Shown here piece after piece: positions 45,891 to 55,056 of a stretch of DNA of 64,000 bases. Origin of the DNA: a bacterium. Its GTDB lineage: Bacteria; Desulfobacterota; Binatia; Binatales; Binataceae. The first letter of the stretch is position 1. Each line of letters opens with the position of its first letter. Made by a program: the position numbers and the translations under genes. The stretch is taken from the NCBI GenBank assembly GCA_014896235.1, contig JADBKU010000015.1, positions 1 to 64,000 of the forward strand, read 5' to 3'. The notes below the pieces were generated by a model. It was not told the origin of the DNA and did not search any database. It saw only the letters and a program-made list of their open reading frames with translations.

Positions 45891-46517
45891 CTAGGGTGCT
45901 TCGGTGATCTCATCCTCAAACCTTTCAGGCCAAGCCCTCGGTTCCTTTTTGGCTAGGCAACCAAGCTTACAACCGTAATGTTTAGAACAAAAGAGTCCGA
46001 TGCAGAAGCAGACGATCCCCAACGCTACTATGAATACAAGATACGCACATTTCTGCCGCGCGTCCCACATGAGATAGACCGCGGCTACTACAGTGACGTA
46101 AATGATTCCGCAAAGAAAAGCGATCCAAAAAACCAAAATCATCTCGGGCGGTTTGCACCACGCCTTTTGAAAGGCCTCGGGGTTCTTTGGCCATCCTTCA
46201 AGCATTGCGCTTCGAACGCCTAAGACACTTTCGATTTTAGCGAGCTCAAGAAGCACATAACGAAAATTGTAACCTAGGGTAACTGAGTATACCGCCCCAA
46301 GAAGAAGCAGCAGTTGCGCACTCACAGTGCCAAATGTGAAGAGGGCAATAGACAAGTGCTTAAGTGTTTCAGCCTTATAATACAGCCATGCAAAGCCACC
46401 AAGAGCTGGGCCGAGGATAGCGAGGTATCGAAAGATTTCTTGCTCGCGGCTCTGCAGCGCCTCGAGTAATAAGCCATGCATCTGCTCTAAAGCGTTAGCA
46501 TGCTTGGTCCTCGTCAT
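45891..46517 (-). CDS. Unknown four-helix membrane protein
   Basis: 208 residues. Hydrophobic segments are at about 30-48, 55-80, 128-150 and 156-176 (FRYLAILGPALGGFAWLYY, LLLLLGAVYSVTLG, ILVFWIAFLCGIIYVTVVAA, YLVFIVALGIVCFCIGLFC), with a charged cytoplasmic-like loop between helices 2 and 3 and a Lys/Glu-rich tail. No family is recognised. The base composition is lower in G+C than the rest of the window, which fits recent transfer with the neighbouring integrase. Its start overlaps a small upstream frame by four bases. Confidence 0.65.
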   Translation of the reverse strand: MTRTKHANALEQMHGLLLEALQSREQEIFRYLAILGPALGGFAWLYYKAETLKHLSIALFTFGTVSAQLLLLLGAVYSVTLGYNFRYVLLELAKIESVLGVRSAMLEGWPKNPEAFQKAWCKPPEMILVFWIAFLCGIIYVTVVAAVYLMWDARQKCAYLVFIVALGIVCFCIGLFCSKHYGCKLGCLAKKEPRAWPERFEDEITEAP

Positions 46518-46726
46518 CGGTCATAGCGAGCGGCGGCGAGCCGCGCCTCCACTACTTTAAGCTCATGTGCGACTTGAGCAGGCGTTTCAGGTTTTTGCTT
46601 TCCGAATGCCAGTTTGTGGCCCTGGAATGAACAATTGTCAAGCGTCTTTTGCCTGAAACGGGCAGTTCTCTTCCGGCAGCCGCAGAACCGATACGCTGGC
46701 GCTTGCGTTTTCTCGCCCTGCGTCAT
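46514..46726 (-). CDS. Possible small protein overlapping the membrane-protein gene
   Basis: 70 residues from an ATG at 46726 (frame open to 46882). Its stop overlaps the ATG of the membrane-protein gene by four bases, the only positive sign. The product is basic with a Cys-containing segment (YRFCGCRKRTARF) and a helical end (AHELKVVEARLAAARYDR). The ribosome site is weak (GGTGGGAC). It may be a real upstream partner or a chance frame. Confidence 0.25.
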   Translation of the reverse strand: MTQGEKTQAPAYRFCGCRKRTARFRQKTLDNCSFQGHKLAFGKQKPETPAQVAHELKVVEARLAAARYDR

Positions 46727-47004
46727 GTCCCACCGGGAGCAAATCGACCATGTGCGCCGGCGGGAGTCCGTTTCATCAAAATGTGTGCACAAAGTGCACA
46801 TGCACACTTTTTCGAGGGTCGAAAACTTGGCAATCCGCTCAGAGACGGAGCGCGACGCGGCAGGAAAGTCGCAGACGGCCAAGGATAACTAACTGTCTGG
46901 ATCGCCGGATCAGATTGTCGGCATCCTCGTTGCATTCGTATCGGTACGCGGCGGTGAGGTGAGGGCGACACAATTTCAAGTCACGATCATCTCGGAGCCG
47001 AGCG

Positions 47005-47301
47005 ATGCAACAACTCGAAGACGAAACCAGCGGGCACGAATTCGTAACCGTTCCGGAACTCGCCAAATTGGTACGGCGTAATCGCAAGACGGTTTACAAC
47101 TGGATCGCCGATGGCGAGATCGGCGAGGCTGACGGGATCTTCGTGGTGCTTGGACGTATGCTATTCCATTGGCCTACGGTTCGAGCCAGGCAGTTCAAGC
47201 TGCGCGAGAGGTTGCGCGGGCAACTGCCAAATTACGAAGAGGAGGTCGCAAATGGCTTGGTTGGAACAGGACCGACACGGCCGGCTACGCCTCGCGTTTA
47301 A
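47005..47301 (+). CDS. Excisionase-like helix-turn-helix protein
   Basis: 98 residues. The N-terminal half is a winged HTH of the excisionase type: FVTVPELAKLVRRNRKTVYNWI then DGIFVVLGRMLFHWPTV. Such proteins bind the attachment region and steer the neighbouring integrase towards excision. GGAG precedes the ATG by eight bases. Its 3' end overlaps the integrase start by 50 bases, the usual xis-int arrangement. Confidence 0.7.
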   Translation: MQQLEDETSGHEFVTVPELAKLVRRNRKTVYNWIADGEIGEADGIFVVLGRMLFHWPTVRARQFKLRERLRGQLPNYEEEVANGLVGTGPTRPATPRV

Positions 47302-48486
47302 GTATTGCGACGGCGAGACGTACCGGGAACCGCTCGGAGTCGAAGCGAACAAGCGCACCCGCGCGGACGCGGAACGACTCCGAGCAACAATTCAGCTCGA
47401 ACTCGCGGCTCGCACTTTTGATTACGCCAGACGGTTCCCGAACAGCCCGCAAGTCGCGGAGCTTGGGCTCAAGTCCGCGCAGGCGAATCGCAACCAGACC
47501 CTGCAAGAGTTCGGCGAGAGTGCTTGGCTTGCGGAGAAGAAGACGGACGTGAAGCGCTCGACCCTCGTCTATTACTCCGAGCTTTTCAAAGCGCAGGTGC
47601 AGAATTCGGAAATCGGCCGGAAGCTTCTCACTGAGCTCTCAGACGAGGACGTGAACCGCTGGAAATGCGAGATGGAGAGGAAGCGCACGGTGCACAGGGC
47701 GAGCCGCTGAGCACGCGGTGGAAGAACATGGCGCTCGACGTGCTCTGCCAAATTCTGCGTCTCGCTAAAAGGCGCGGACTGACGCAGGACAAGCTCCTGA
47801 TCGACACGAGGCCGTTCAAGAGCGAGGAGAACGAAGGCGAGGTGAACCCGTTCTCGGACGAGGAGGTCGAGAGCCTGATCGGCGCGGCCCAACCGTGGGA
47901 GCGGTAGCTTCTGACCGTCTACTTTTTCACCGGAATGCGTCGCGGCGAAGTTTTCGGCTTGCGCTGGTCCAGCATCTTCTTTGACCAGGATCGCATTCTC
48001 GTGCGGAGCAGTCTCATCCGTCACGGGGAAAACTCGCCGAAGAGCAAGAGCAGCACCCGGTATATTCAGATGCTGCCACGGGTTCGCGACGAGCTTCTAA
48101 AGCAGCGCGACAGGGTCAAGCTGCGGAGCGAGTACGTTTTTCCGAATCGCGAGTGGAAGGCGCTCAACGGGAACTGGGTGACGAAGGTGCTGTGGCCCAG
48201 GATCGTGAAGCGGGCGGAAGTGCCGTATGGCCCGCTGATGCAGACCCGGCACACCTACGCGACTCTGATGCTGCAAAAGGGCGCGCCCATCGACTGGCTG
48301 CAGAAGCAGATGGGACATCGAAATCTCCAGATGCTGATCCGTCACTACTGGCGCTGGATCAACCCCGGCGAGCTAAGCCGCGAGGCTCTGGCGAGGCTGG
48401 AAACGGTGCGATCACCCTCAATTCAACCCCACCCTGACGCCACCCCGAGCCACTTTAAGGCTGTCAGCGAATCTAAAACGTCATAA
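47252..48486 (+). pseudogene. Tyrosine-recombinase (phage-type integrase), broken
   Basis: The ATG at 47252 follows GAGGAGG. The first frame (arm-type domain RLRLAFKYCDGETYREPLG, then SAM-like core) ends in a TGA at 47708-47710. The sequence continues in the next frame from about 47665-47710, so one frameshift is needed, and that frame meets a TAG at 47905-47907 before the catalytic domain. The catalytic part is otherwise intact: TGMRRGEVFGLRW (Arg), QTRHTYATLML, KQMGHRNLQMLIRHY. Two lesions make it inactive unless recoding or sequencing error is involved. It points at the adjacent tRNA-Ser, its presumed integration target. Confidence 0.85.
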
Positions 48487-48510
48487 TAAAGTCGGGAAAA
48501 GCCTTTATTT

Positions 48511-48602
<92 letters not shown>

Positions 48603-48924
48603 GCAGCGCCAATTTGCGAGCAATTCCGCGAACTTGCGCCCGATTAATATGCCCGCACTCAAGGGTTTGAATCCAGCGCGGTCCGGCATTTTCGGCGGGA
48701 CAAGCCCGGCCGCCGCATCTGACAGCTATCTGAAGCGGACTCAATCCCTTCAAAAGAAGCAATGTGGCATAACCATGCCGGCGCTGGTAGGGGCGCCGCT
48801 CTTGGAGTCGCGCGAGCCGAAGCGCGTCAAGTTGCGCGCGGTGATGATGCCGCGCTCAAAGTTGATGGCGGCCGGGCGGACCGTCACGCCATGCGACTCG
48901 ACTGCGCGACTTTATGCGCTTGAT
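48603..48924. other. Intergenic region without a recognisable gene
   Basis: 322 bases between tRNA-Ser and the metallo-hydrolase stop. A minus-strand frame of about 50 codons (VTVRPAAINFERGIITARNL) reads protein-like but has no start codon or ribosome site. I call nothing here except the tRNA promoter region. Confidence 0.4.
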
Positions 48925-49902
48925 TCAGGCGCCCGTGCGGCGGTTCCGGCGCAATTCCGCCATCAGGCTGAACAACTCCGCGATCGAGGGCATCGGCGCC
49001 GCGCCTCCGGAAAATTCCCGATAGAGCGTGGCGACGTTCACAACGATGCGTTCGGCGTCGCCCCACGACGCATAGTCGGCAAGCGAAATATCGCGCGCGG
49101 CATCCGCGGCCGGCATCCCGGCGTCGAATCGCTTGCGCGCCTCGCGCTCGATGTATTCCAAATATCCTTTAACGGCCGCGACTCCGCGCTTGTCGGTAAT
49201 CGGGCCGTGGCCGGGAACCACGGTTTCGAGATCGAGGTCGAGCATCAACTGGCAGGCCTTGATCCAGTTGCGGATCGGACCGGCCCAAATGATCGGATGG
49301 CCGCCGACAAAGAGGATATCGCCCGTATAGACCACTCGATCGGCTGGAACGTAAGCGAGGACATCTCCTTTTGTATGAGCGGGCCCCACCTCGATCAGGC
49401 GCACGGTCTTGTCGCCGACGGGCACGTCAAGTTCTCCGCCGAAGGTCCGCGTCGGCATCGCGACGTTGATTCCCTCGAAATCGAACGGCGCGAAAATCTC
49501 GGCGAAGAATTTTCCCGCCTCGCCCATCGCGGCGGCGTGGCGCTTGAAATCCGCGAGCCGGCCCGCGCCGCCATCGTGCCGCATCTCCTCATCGCAGGCG
49601 CGTGACGCGATGATCTCAGCCCCCGCGACCAATTCGTTGCCGAATATGTGATCGCCATTGGAATGCGTGTTGACCAGCGTGCCGATTCGCGCCGCCGCCT
49701 TCGGTTCGGCGCGCCGCATCGTATCGAGCATCTCGCGGGTGAGCTTGAGGTCAAATAGCGTATCGACCAGCAGCGATTCGCCTGCCGAGACGACCAGGCC
49801 CGCGTTGCTCCAGCCCCATGACCCGTCGGGCTGAAGATAGGCGTAGCACCCGTCGCCAAGGTCATGCAGTCCTTTGCTGTAAGTCCACGCAGGCGCGCTC
49901 AT
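48925..49902 (-). CDS. MBL-fold metallo-hydrolase
   Basis: 325 residues from the ATG at 49902 (MSAPAWTYSKGLHDLGDG); the frame is open to 50007. Metallo-beta-lactamase fold with NTHSNGDHIFGN, in which the second His of HxHxDH is Asn; later VGPAHTKGDVLAYVP and VVPGHGPITDKRG carry the other ligands. The H-x-N-x-D-H variant occurs in a subgroup of MBL hydrolases and still may bind two metals. The tail (about 270-325) is helical. The substrate is unknown. Its 5' end overlaps nothing; the GH15 gene lies 102 bases upstream on the same strand. Confidence 0.82.
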   Translation of the reverse strand: MSAPAWTYSKGLHDLGDGCYAYLQPDGSWGWSNAGLVVSAGESLLVDTLFDLKLTREMLDTMRRAEPKAAARIGTLVNTHSNGDHIFGNELVAGAEIIASRACDEEMRHDGGAGRLADFKRHAAAMGEAGKFFAEIFAPFDFEGINVAMPTRTFGGELDVPVGDKTVRLIEVGPAHTKGDVLAYVPADRVVYTGDILFVGGHPIIWAGPIRNWIKACQLMLDLDLETVVPGHGPITDKRGVAAVKGYLEYIEREARKRFDAGMPAADAARDISLADYASWGDAERIVVNVATLYREFSGGAAPMPSIAELFSLMAELRRNRRTGA

Positions 49903-50003
49903 TATGACCCCTCCATGGCGGGCTGGATGCGGCCCGCTCCGCACAGATAGCATCGCTCCGCCGTTCCGCGCTAGGACGGATCGCGCGCCGCCGGCATCGG
50001 CGA

Positions 50004-51806
50004 TCAATGGCGCGAACGCTCGTGCGCCGGACCGGCCTCGCGGCTGAGATTATGCGCGGTGTTGATCAAAAAAACATGGGTGAAAGCTTGCGGAAAATTC
50101 CCGAGCATCCGGCGCGCTTGCGGATCGTATTCTTCCGAAAGAAGCCCGACGTCATTGCAGAGTCCAAGCAGCCGCTCGAAAATCCGCCGCGCCTCTTCCG
50201 TCCGGCCCATCATCGCCAGATTGTCGGCGAGCCAAAACGTGCACGGCAGAAACACTCCCTCGCCGGGAGGAAGTCCGTCCACTCCCGATTCGGAGGTTTT
50301 ATAGCGCTTGACAAATCCGTGATCGGTCAAATCCCGTTGAATCGCCGCGACCGTGCCGACGATGCGCGGATCGGTAACCGGTAAAAACCCGACCAGCGGC
50401 ATGATCATCACCGACGCATCGAGCGCGTCGGCGCCGTACGATTGAACGAAGGCGTTGAGCTTGGGATTGAACGCCTGACGGCAGATATCGTCGTGAATCT
50501 GGCTGCGCAGCGCTCGCCATCGTTCGACCGGCCCCGCGAATCCGTGCCGTTCGACGCCTTTTATAGCGCGATCGACGGCGACCCACGCCATCACCTTGGA
50601 ATGGGTGAAATGGCGCCGCGGACCGCGCACTTCCCAGATTCCTTCGTCGGGCCGCCGCCAGTTCTGATCGACGAAATCGACCATTACGTTAAGGATCTGC
50701 CATGCGTCCTCGCTTGGCTCCATTCCGGCCCGCAGGGCGACGTGAAACACGTCTATCACTTCGCCATAGACGTCGAGTTGGAATTGTTCGTGGGCGGCGT
50801 TGCCGATTCTTACCGGCCGGCTTCCTTCGTAACCCGGCAGCCACGGCGCCTCGAATTCCGTGAGCCGCCGTTCGCCGGCGATCCCGTACATGATTTGGGT
50901 TTGGCCGGGCTGGCCGGCGACCGCGCGCACCAGCCATTCGCGCCACGCCGCCGCCTCCTCGTGATAACCCGAACTCAGCATCGCGTAGAGCGTGAAGGTG
51001 GCGTCGCGCAGCCAGCAATAGCGGTAATCCCAGTTTCTGCCTCCGCCAATCCATTCCGGCAGCGACGTCGTCGGCGCCGCGACGATCCCGCCCGTGGGCG
51101 CATAAGTCAGCGCTTTTAGAGTTATCAGCGAACGCAATACCTGCGATCGATAAGGTCCGGCGCAACGCGCGCGCCCAGACCACTCCGTCCACCAGGTTTC
51201 GGTCTCGTCGAGCGCTCTGAGCGGATGGCGCGTGCCCGGTTCAGCGTGATGCGACGGATACCAGGTAAGGGTAAAGGGAATCCGCTCGCCCTCCGCGACC
51301 TCGAAATTGGCGACCGTCCGGAAATTTTCGCCGCGCATCCGCACTCCGGTGCGCAACTGGAGCGCGTCCGGCCCGGCGCCGGCGCTCAAACCGTAATCGC
51401 GCCTGCGCACCCACGGGATCAGGCGTCCATAATCGAACCGAAACGCGGCGTCCGTGGCCATCGGCACGCGGCCGCGCCGTCCCTCGACGATACGCACGAC
51501 GTCCGTGCGATCTTCGCGTTTTTCGATCGGCATGAAATCGATTAAGGCGACGCGCTCGCCGCCGGGCATCTCGAATTCGGTCTCGAGCACGAGGGTGTCG
51601 CCGCGATACTTCCGGCGCACGGATTTAGCCGGCGTCGCGGGCGCGATTTTCCAGCGGCCATGTTCGGGCGTGCCCAGCAATGCTGCAAAGCAGGCGGCTG
51701 AATCGAACCGCGGCATGCAGAGCCAATCGATCGAGCCGTCGCGGCCGACCAATGCGGCTGTGCCGGTATTGCCAATCAGCGCATAATCCTCGATCCGTTG
51801 CGACAT
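50004..51806 (-). CDS. Glycoside hydrolase family 15 (glucoamylase/trehalase-like)
   Basis: 600 residues, the usual size of single-chain bacterial GH15. N-terminal beta-sandwich: IEDYALIGNTGTAALVGRDGSIDWLCMPRFDS. The (alpha/alpha)6 barrel has the catalytic acid in GGGRNWDYRYCWLRDATFTLYAM and the base near LLSEEYDPQARRMLGNFPQAFTH. The family hydrolyses alpha-glucosides such as trehalose or glycogen fragments; no signal peptide is seen, so it is cytoplasmic. It precedes the MBL gene on the minus strand and is divergent from the SDR. Confidence 0.92.
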   Translation of the reverse strand: MSQRIEDYALIGNTGTAALVGRDGSIDWLCMPRFDSAACFAALLGTPEHGRWKIAPATPAKSVRRKYRGDTLVLETEFEMPGGERVALIDFMPIEKREDRTDVVRIVEGRRGRVPMATDAAFRFDYGRLIPWVRRRDYGLSAGAGPDALQLRTGVRMRGENFRTVANFEVAEGERIPFTLTWYPSHHAEPGTRHPLRALDETETWWTEWSGRARCAGPYRSQVLRSLITLKALTYAPTGGIVAAPTTSLPEWIGGGRNWDYRYCWLRDATFTLYAMLSSGYHEEAAAWREWLVRAVAGQPGQTQIMYGIAGERRLTEFEAPWLPGYEGSRPVRIGNAAHEQFQLDVYGEVIDVFHVALRAGMEPSEDAWQILNVMVDFVDQNWRRPDEGIWEVRGPRRHFTHSKVMAWVAVDRAIKGVERHGFAGPVERWRALRSQIHDDICRQAFNPKLNAFVQSYGADALDASVMIMPLVGFLPVTDPRIVGTVAAIQRDLTDHGFVKRYKTSESGVDGLPPGEGVFLPCTFWLADNLAMMGRTEEARRIFERLLGLCNDVGLLSEEYDPQARRMLGNFPQAFTHVFLINTAHNLSREAGPAHERSRH

Positions 51807-51971
51807 CGGGCACCTCGACCAGCGCGAATCCGCCGTCGATCATCAACTATACCGGTTTGGCGAGACCGAGCACGCCGCCGGCGCGCTCCGTGCATTTGCG
51901 CGGCGGATGCGGTATCAAAAGCATAAAATCGGAACTACCGGCTTGCTCGGCATCTCGCGGGAGAATTCGGA

Positions 51972-52796
51972 ATGGGACGGCTGGACGGAAAAATCGCGCT
52001 AATCGTAGGTGGCGGCGCCGACGGACCGCCGAATAGCGGCGAAAAGCTCTCGATCGGCAACGGCCGCGCCACCGCGATCATGTGCGCCCGCGAAGGCGCC
52101 GCCGTGATGGTCGCGGACCTGAAACTCGACCTTGCCCGCGAGACTGCGGAGGCGATTCGCGCTGAAGGCGGCACAGCCGGGGCAATCGCCTGCGACGTGA
52201 GCCGCGAAGAAGACTGCCATCGGATTGTGGATGCGACCGTGCGCAAATTCGGCCGGTTGAACCTGATGGTCAACAATGTCGGAATTGCGCTCGGCGGCGC
52301 GTTGCTGCGCACGGCGACCGATCAGTTCGACAAAATGTACGCGGTCAATCTGCGCAGCCAATTCCTTACGATGCGTTATGCCGTGCCTGAAATTACCAAG
52401 GCGGGCGGCGGCGCGATCGTGAACGTATCGTCGCTTTCCGCCGTGATGGCCGGAGCCGGAATTGCCTATGAAGCCACCAAGGCCGCCTTGCTGGGCCTGT
52501 CGCGGTCGGTCGCCGTTCGCTATGCCCGCGACGGCGTGCGCGTTAACACGATCCTGCCGGGGCTGATCAACTCCTCGATGGTGCGGCGCGAGATCGGCGA
52601 CCGCGAAGCGCGCGTCGCCCCGCGCATTCCGATGGGTCGCCAGGGCACGCCATGGGAAATCGCCAAAGCGATCGTCTTCTTGCTCTCCGACGACGCATCG
52701 TACATCACCGGAACCGAATTGATCGTCGATGGCGGCCTGCGGGCGGGCGAAGGCGTACGCCGCCGCGAGGATCGCAACCCCGCGACGGGAGGGTGA
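51972..52796 (+). CDS. Short-chain dehydrogenase/reductase
   Basis: 274 residues. The nucleotide site is the extended form VGGGADGPPNSGEKL then IGNGRATAIMCAREGA, with an insertion relative to the classic TGxxxGIG motif, as in a subgroup that has GNG. Further: VMVADLKLDLA (NAD preference), NNVGIA, VNVSSLS, the catalytic YEATK and the C-terminal YITGTELIVDGG. The substrate is unknown. It is one base before the GST gene and is translationally linked to it. Confidence 0.88.
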   Translation: MGRLDGKIALIVGGGADGPPNSGEKLSIGNGRATAIMCAREGAAVMVADLKLDLARETAEAIRAEGGTAGAIACDVSREEDCHRIVDATVRKFGRLNLMVNNVGIALGGALLRTATDQFDKMYAVNLRSQFLTMRYAVPEITKAGGGAIVNVSSLSAVMAGAGIAYEATKAALLGLSRSVAVRYARDGVRVNTILPGLINSSMVRREIGDREARVAPRIPMGRQGTPWEIAKAIVFLLSDDASYITGTELIVDGGLRAGEGVRRREDRNPATGG

Positions 52797-52797
52797 A

Positions 52798-53568
52798 ATG
52801 AAGCTTTTTACCTTCGCGACCAGTCCCTACGCGCGCAAAGTGCGGATTGTCCTCGATTTCAAGGGCATCGACTGCGAATACGCCGAGCGCTGCTATTCCC
52901 TGGATCGCAAGGAAGATCTGCGCGCCGCCTCCGACCGCGCCGAAGTGCCGGTTCTAGTGCTCGACGACGGCCGCACGATCGCCGACTCGACCATCATTTG
53001 CGAATATCTTGAGCAGGTTTATCCTGAGCCGGCGGTTTATCCCCGCGACCCTTACGAACGCGCCCGGATGCGCATGATCGAAGACCTCTGCGACCGCACT
53101 TTCGACGCCGTGGGCTTCGGCTATTTCCTCGCCATTTTGCGCGCCGACGCGCCCGAAGCATCAGCGATGCAATCCGCGGCGCGCGAGGAATGCCGCGCGC
53201 TGATGGAACGGCTCGAGCGCGAACTCGACGGCCGCGACTTTTTTTGCGGCGAAGTGAGCCTCGCCGATTTCGCCGCCGTCTGCCACGCACCGCTGGCGCA
53301 TGCGATGAAAATCGATTTAACCGACCTGCCGGGCGTCCGCGCATGGATGGATCGCATGCGCAAGATTCCCGCCGTCGCCGCCGACCGCGAACGCGCGTCC
53401 AAAGCATGGGCTGGAGTGCACAATATCGCGGCCGAATTCGAAGGCCCCGACGGCAAAATCCATTGGCGCGACAGCCGCCTCGAATGGCCCGTGCGCAACG
53501 GTTTTGTCGATCTGGTGGCGCGCGAATTCAGAGCGGGTAAAATGATGTTTCCGCCGCGTGCGTCCTAG
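52798..53568 (+). CDS. Glutathione S-transferase family protein
   Basis: 256 residues from the ATG at 52798, with GGGAGGGTGAA just upstream (inside the SDR end). N-terminal thioredoxin fold: KLFTFATSPYARKVRIVLDF, PVLVLDDGRTIADSTIICEYLE (the cis-Pro and ADS glutathione contacts). The C-terminal helical domain has LADFAAVCHAPLAHAM and VRAWMDRM. It probably conjugates or reduces electrophiles. It is near a MAPEG gene, a putative selenoprotein and thiol peroxidase, suggesting a detoxification/redox group. Confidence 0.85.
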   Translation: MKLFTFATSPYARKVRIVLDFKGIDCEYAERCYSLDRKEDLRAASDRAEVPVLVLDDGRTIADSTIICEYLEQVYPEPAVYPRDPYERARMRMIEDLCDRTFDAVGFGYFLAILRADAPEASAMQSAAREECRALMERLERELDGRDFFCGEVSLADFAAVCHAPLAHAMKIDLTDLPGVRAWMDRMRKIPAVAADRERASKAWAGVHNIAAEFEGPDGKIHWRDSRLEWPVRNGFVDLVAREFRAGKMMFPPRAS

Positions 53569-53608
53569 AATATGGAATTTTGATAAATCAGACGGAGGTA
53601 TCTGAATA

Positions 53609-54463
53609 ATGCCGGTTGAATATATCCCGCGTACGCGCGAGCTTTATCGCGCCTACGCGCCCTATCGATGGGTCGTCAACACGGATACGCCTCCATGGAC
53701 TCCCCTGCGCAAACCGATCGCCAAATCAAAACTCGCGCTGATCGGTTCGGGCGGAATTCTCTATCGCGATCAGCCGCGGTTCCATCGCGAAGATGCGACT
53801 TACCGCCTCATCCCGAAAAATGCGACACAGGCCGATCTCGATATTTGGCACTTCGGCTATAAAACTGACGATGCGCGCCGCGATCATAATTGCGTCTTTC
53901 CTCTTGCCCGATTGCGCGAGCTAGAGGCCGAGGGCGTGATCGGCGAATTCGCCGACCCGGCCTACAGTTTCATGGGAGGCATCTATTCCGCCCGCAAGGT
54001 TCGTGAGGAATTGGCGCCGCGTATCGCCGACGAGCTTAAATCCGCCCACGTCGATGCGCTACTGCTGGTGCCTGCTTGACCCGTGTGCCATCAGTCCGTT
54101 GGACTGATCGCTCGCGTGGTCGAAGCCGCCGGCATCCCGACTCTCTGCATGACCTCGGCGCTGGATATTACCCGGGCGGTGAATCCGCCCCGCGCGGTGT
54201 TCTTGAATTTCCCGCTGGGCCATCAGACGGGCAAACCCAATCAGCCGGATTTGCAGCGCCAAATACTCCGCGACGCGCTGCGCGCCTTCGAAACGATCGA
54301 GAGGCCCGGCACGATAGTCGAGTTGCCCTATGTTTGGGACGAAAACGATCGGACTTGGGAGGCGACGGACTATACCGACGGCTTTTTGCCCGAACGTCCG
54401 GCCAAAGTCGATGCCGATAAAGCCGAAGCGGACCGTCGCGCCCGCTTCTCCGAGTCATCGTGA
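53609..54463 (+). CDS. GrdB/PrdB-like selenoprotein with in-frame TGA (Sec157)
   Basis: 284 residues if TGA at 54077-54079 is read as selenocysteine. The two halves share one frame: VDALLLVPA, then U157, then PVCHQSVGLIARVVEAAGIP. U-P-V-C is a redox UxxC motif where relatives have C-P-V-C or U-P-V-C. The first half (LALIGSGGILYRDQPRFH, DDARRDHNCVFPLARL) and second half match the glycine/sarcosine/betaine/D-proline reductase B family. A hairpin at 54090-54108 lies ten bases after the TGA. The ribosome site GGAGGT precedes the ATG. A real stop is less likely because the reading frame and conservation continue without a break. Confidence 0.8.
54090..54108 (+). promoter_or_regulatory. Candidate bacterial SECIS hairpin
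   Basis: ATCAGTCC and GGACTGAT form a perfect 8-bp stem with a GTT loop, beginning ten bases after the in-frame TGA (54077-54079). The apical loop is about 18 bases downstream, the distance seen in bacterial SECIS elements. The loop is shorter than the E. coli fdhF type. Confidence 0.55.
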
Positions 54464-54488
54464 TCGATTCGCCAGTTGCTGTACCTCG

Positions 54489-54526
54489 GCCCGGCGCACG
54501 TTTCCGCGTGGCGCCGGGCTTTTTTT
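54489..54526 (+). terminator. Rho-independent terminator after the putative selenoprotein gene
   Basis: A 12-bp G+C-rich stem (54489-54500 with 54508-54519, one bulge) is followed by seven T. It lies 25 bases after the stop of the putative selenoprotein gene and closes the SDR-GST-selenoprotein unit. Confidence 0.85.
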
Positions 54527-54565
54527 CGCTTCGCTCGCGACGTTCAAAAGCGGGAGATATGCGTC

Positions 54566-54949
54566 ATGCGATGGCTTGAACTGATCACGTTGCTTGCGCT
54601 TATCGAGTACCTGGCGATGGGCCTGATGGTCGGACGCGCGCGCGATTTGTACAAGGTCGCCGCGCCCGCCACGATCGGCGATCCGACTTTCGAGCGCTAT
54701 TATCGCGTCCATCACAACACGCTCGAAGCGTTGATCATCTTTATCCCGGCGCTTTGGCTCTTCGCCCTGCTGGCGAATCGTCCGCTCGCGATCGTTTTGG
54801 GCGCCATCTTTATCATCGTGCGCGCCTGGTATGCGCGTTCCTATATCGCCGATCCCGCCAGCCGCGCGCCCGGCGCAATCGCGACTTTCGCGATCAATGC
54901 GATCCTTCTGCTCGGCGCCCTCGTCGGCTTGATCGTCCACGCGCTTTGA
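54566..54949 (+). CDS. MAPEG-family membrane protein
   Basis: 127 residues from the ATG at 54566 (GGGAGA upstream); an open frame to 54476 overlaps the terminator and is not used. Four membrane segments: ELITLLALIEYLAMGLMVG, TLEALIIFIPALWLFALL, LAIVLGAIFIIVRAWYA, IATFAINAILLLGALVGLIV. The RYYRVHHNTLEAL block with conserved Arg, His, Asn and Glu is the MAPEG signature (glutathione-binding family). Enzymatic activity is not certain; its place near a GST is suggestive. Confidence 0.87.
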   Translation: MRWLELITLLALIEYLAMGLMVGRARDLYKVAAPATIGDPTFERYYRVHHNTLEALIIFIPALWLFALLANRPLAIVLGAIFIIVRAWYARSYIADPASRAPGAIATFAINAILLLGALVGLIVHAL

Positions 54950-55056
54950 CGCTACCGGCGCGCCCCGTCGGTCCGCCGGTTTACGCGCGGAGCCCAAGCG
55001 GTTAGATTCTTAGACCCGATAGGTCAACTATCCGTCTTCAAAAAGGAGAGGCTGCT

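Noticed and set aside
48739-48900. A roughly 50-codon minus-strand frame that reads protein-like (AAINFERGIITARNL).
   Set aside because: No start codon or ribosome site; stop just upstream; no recognised family.
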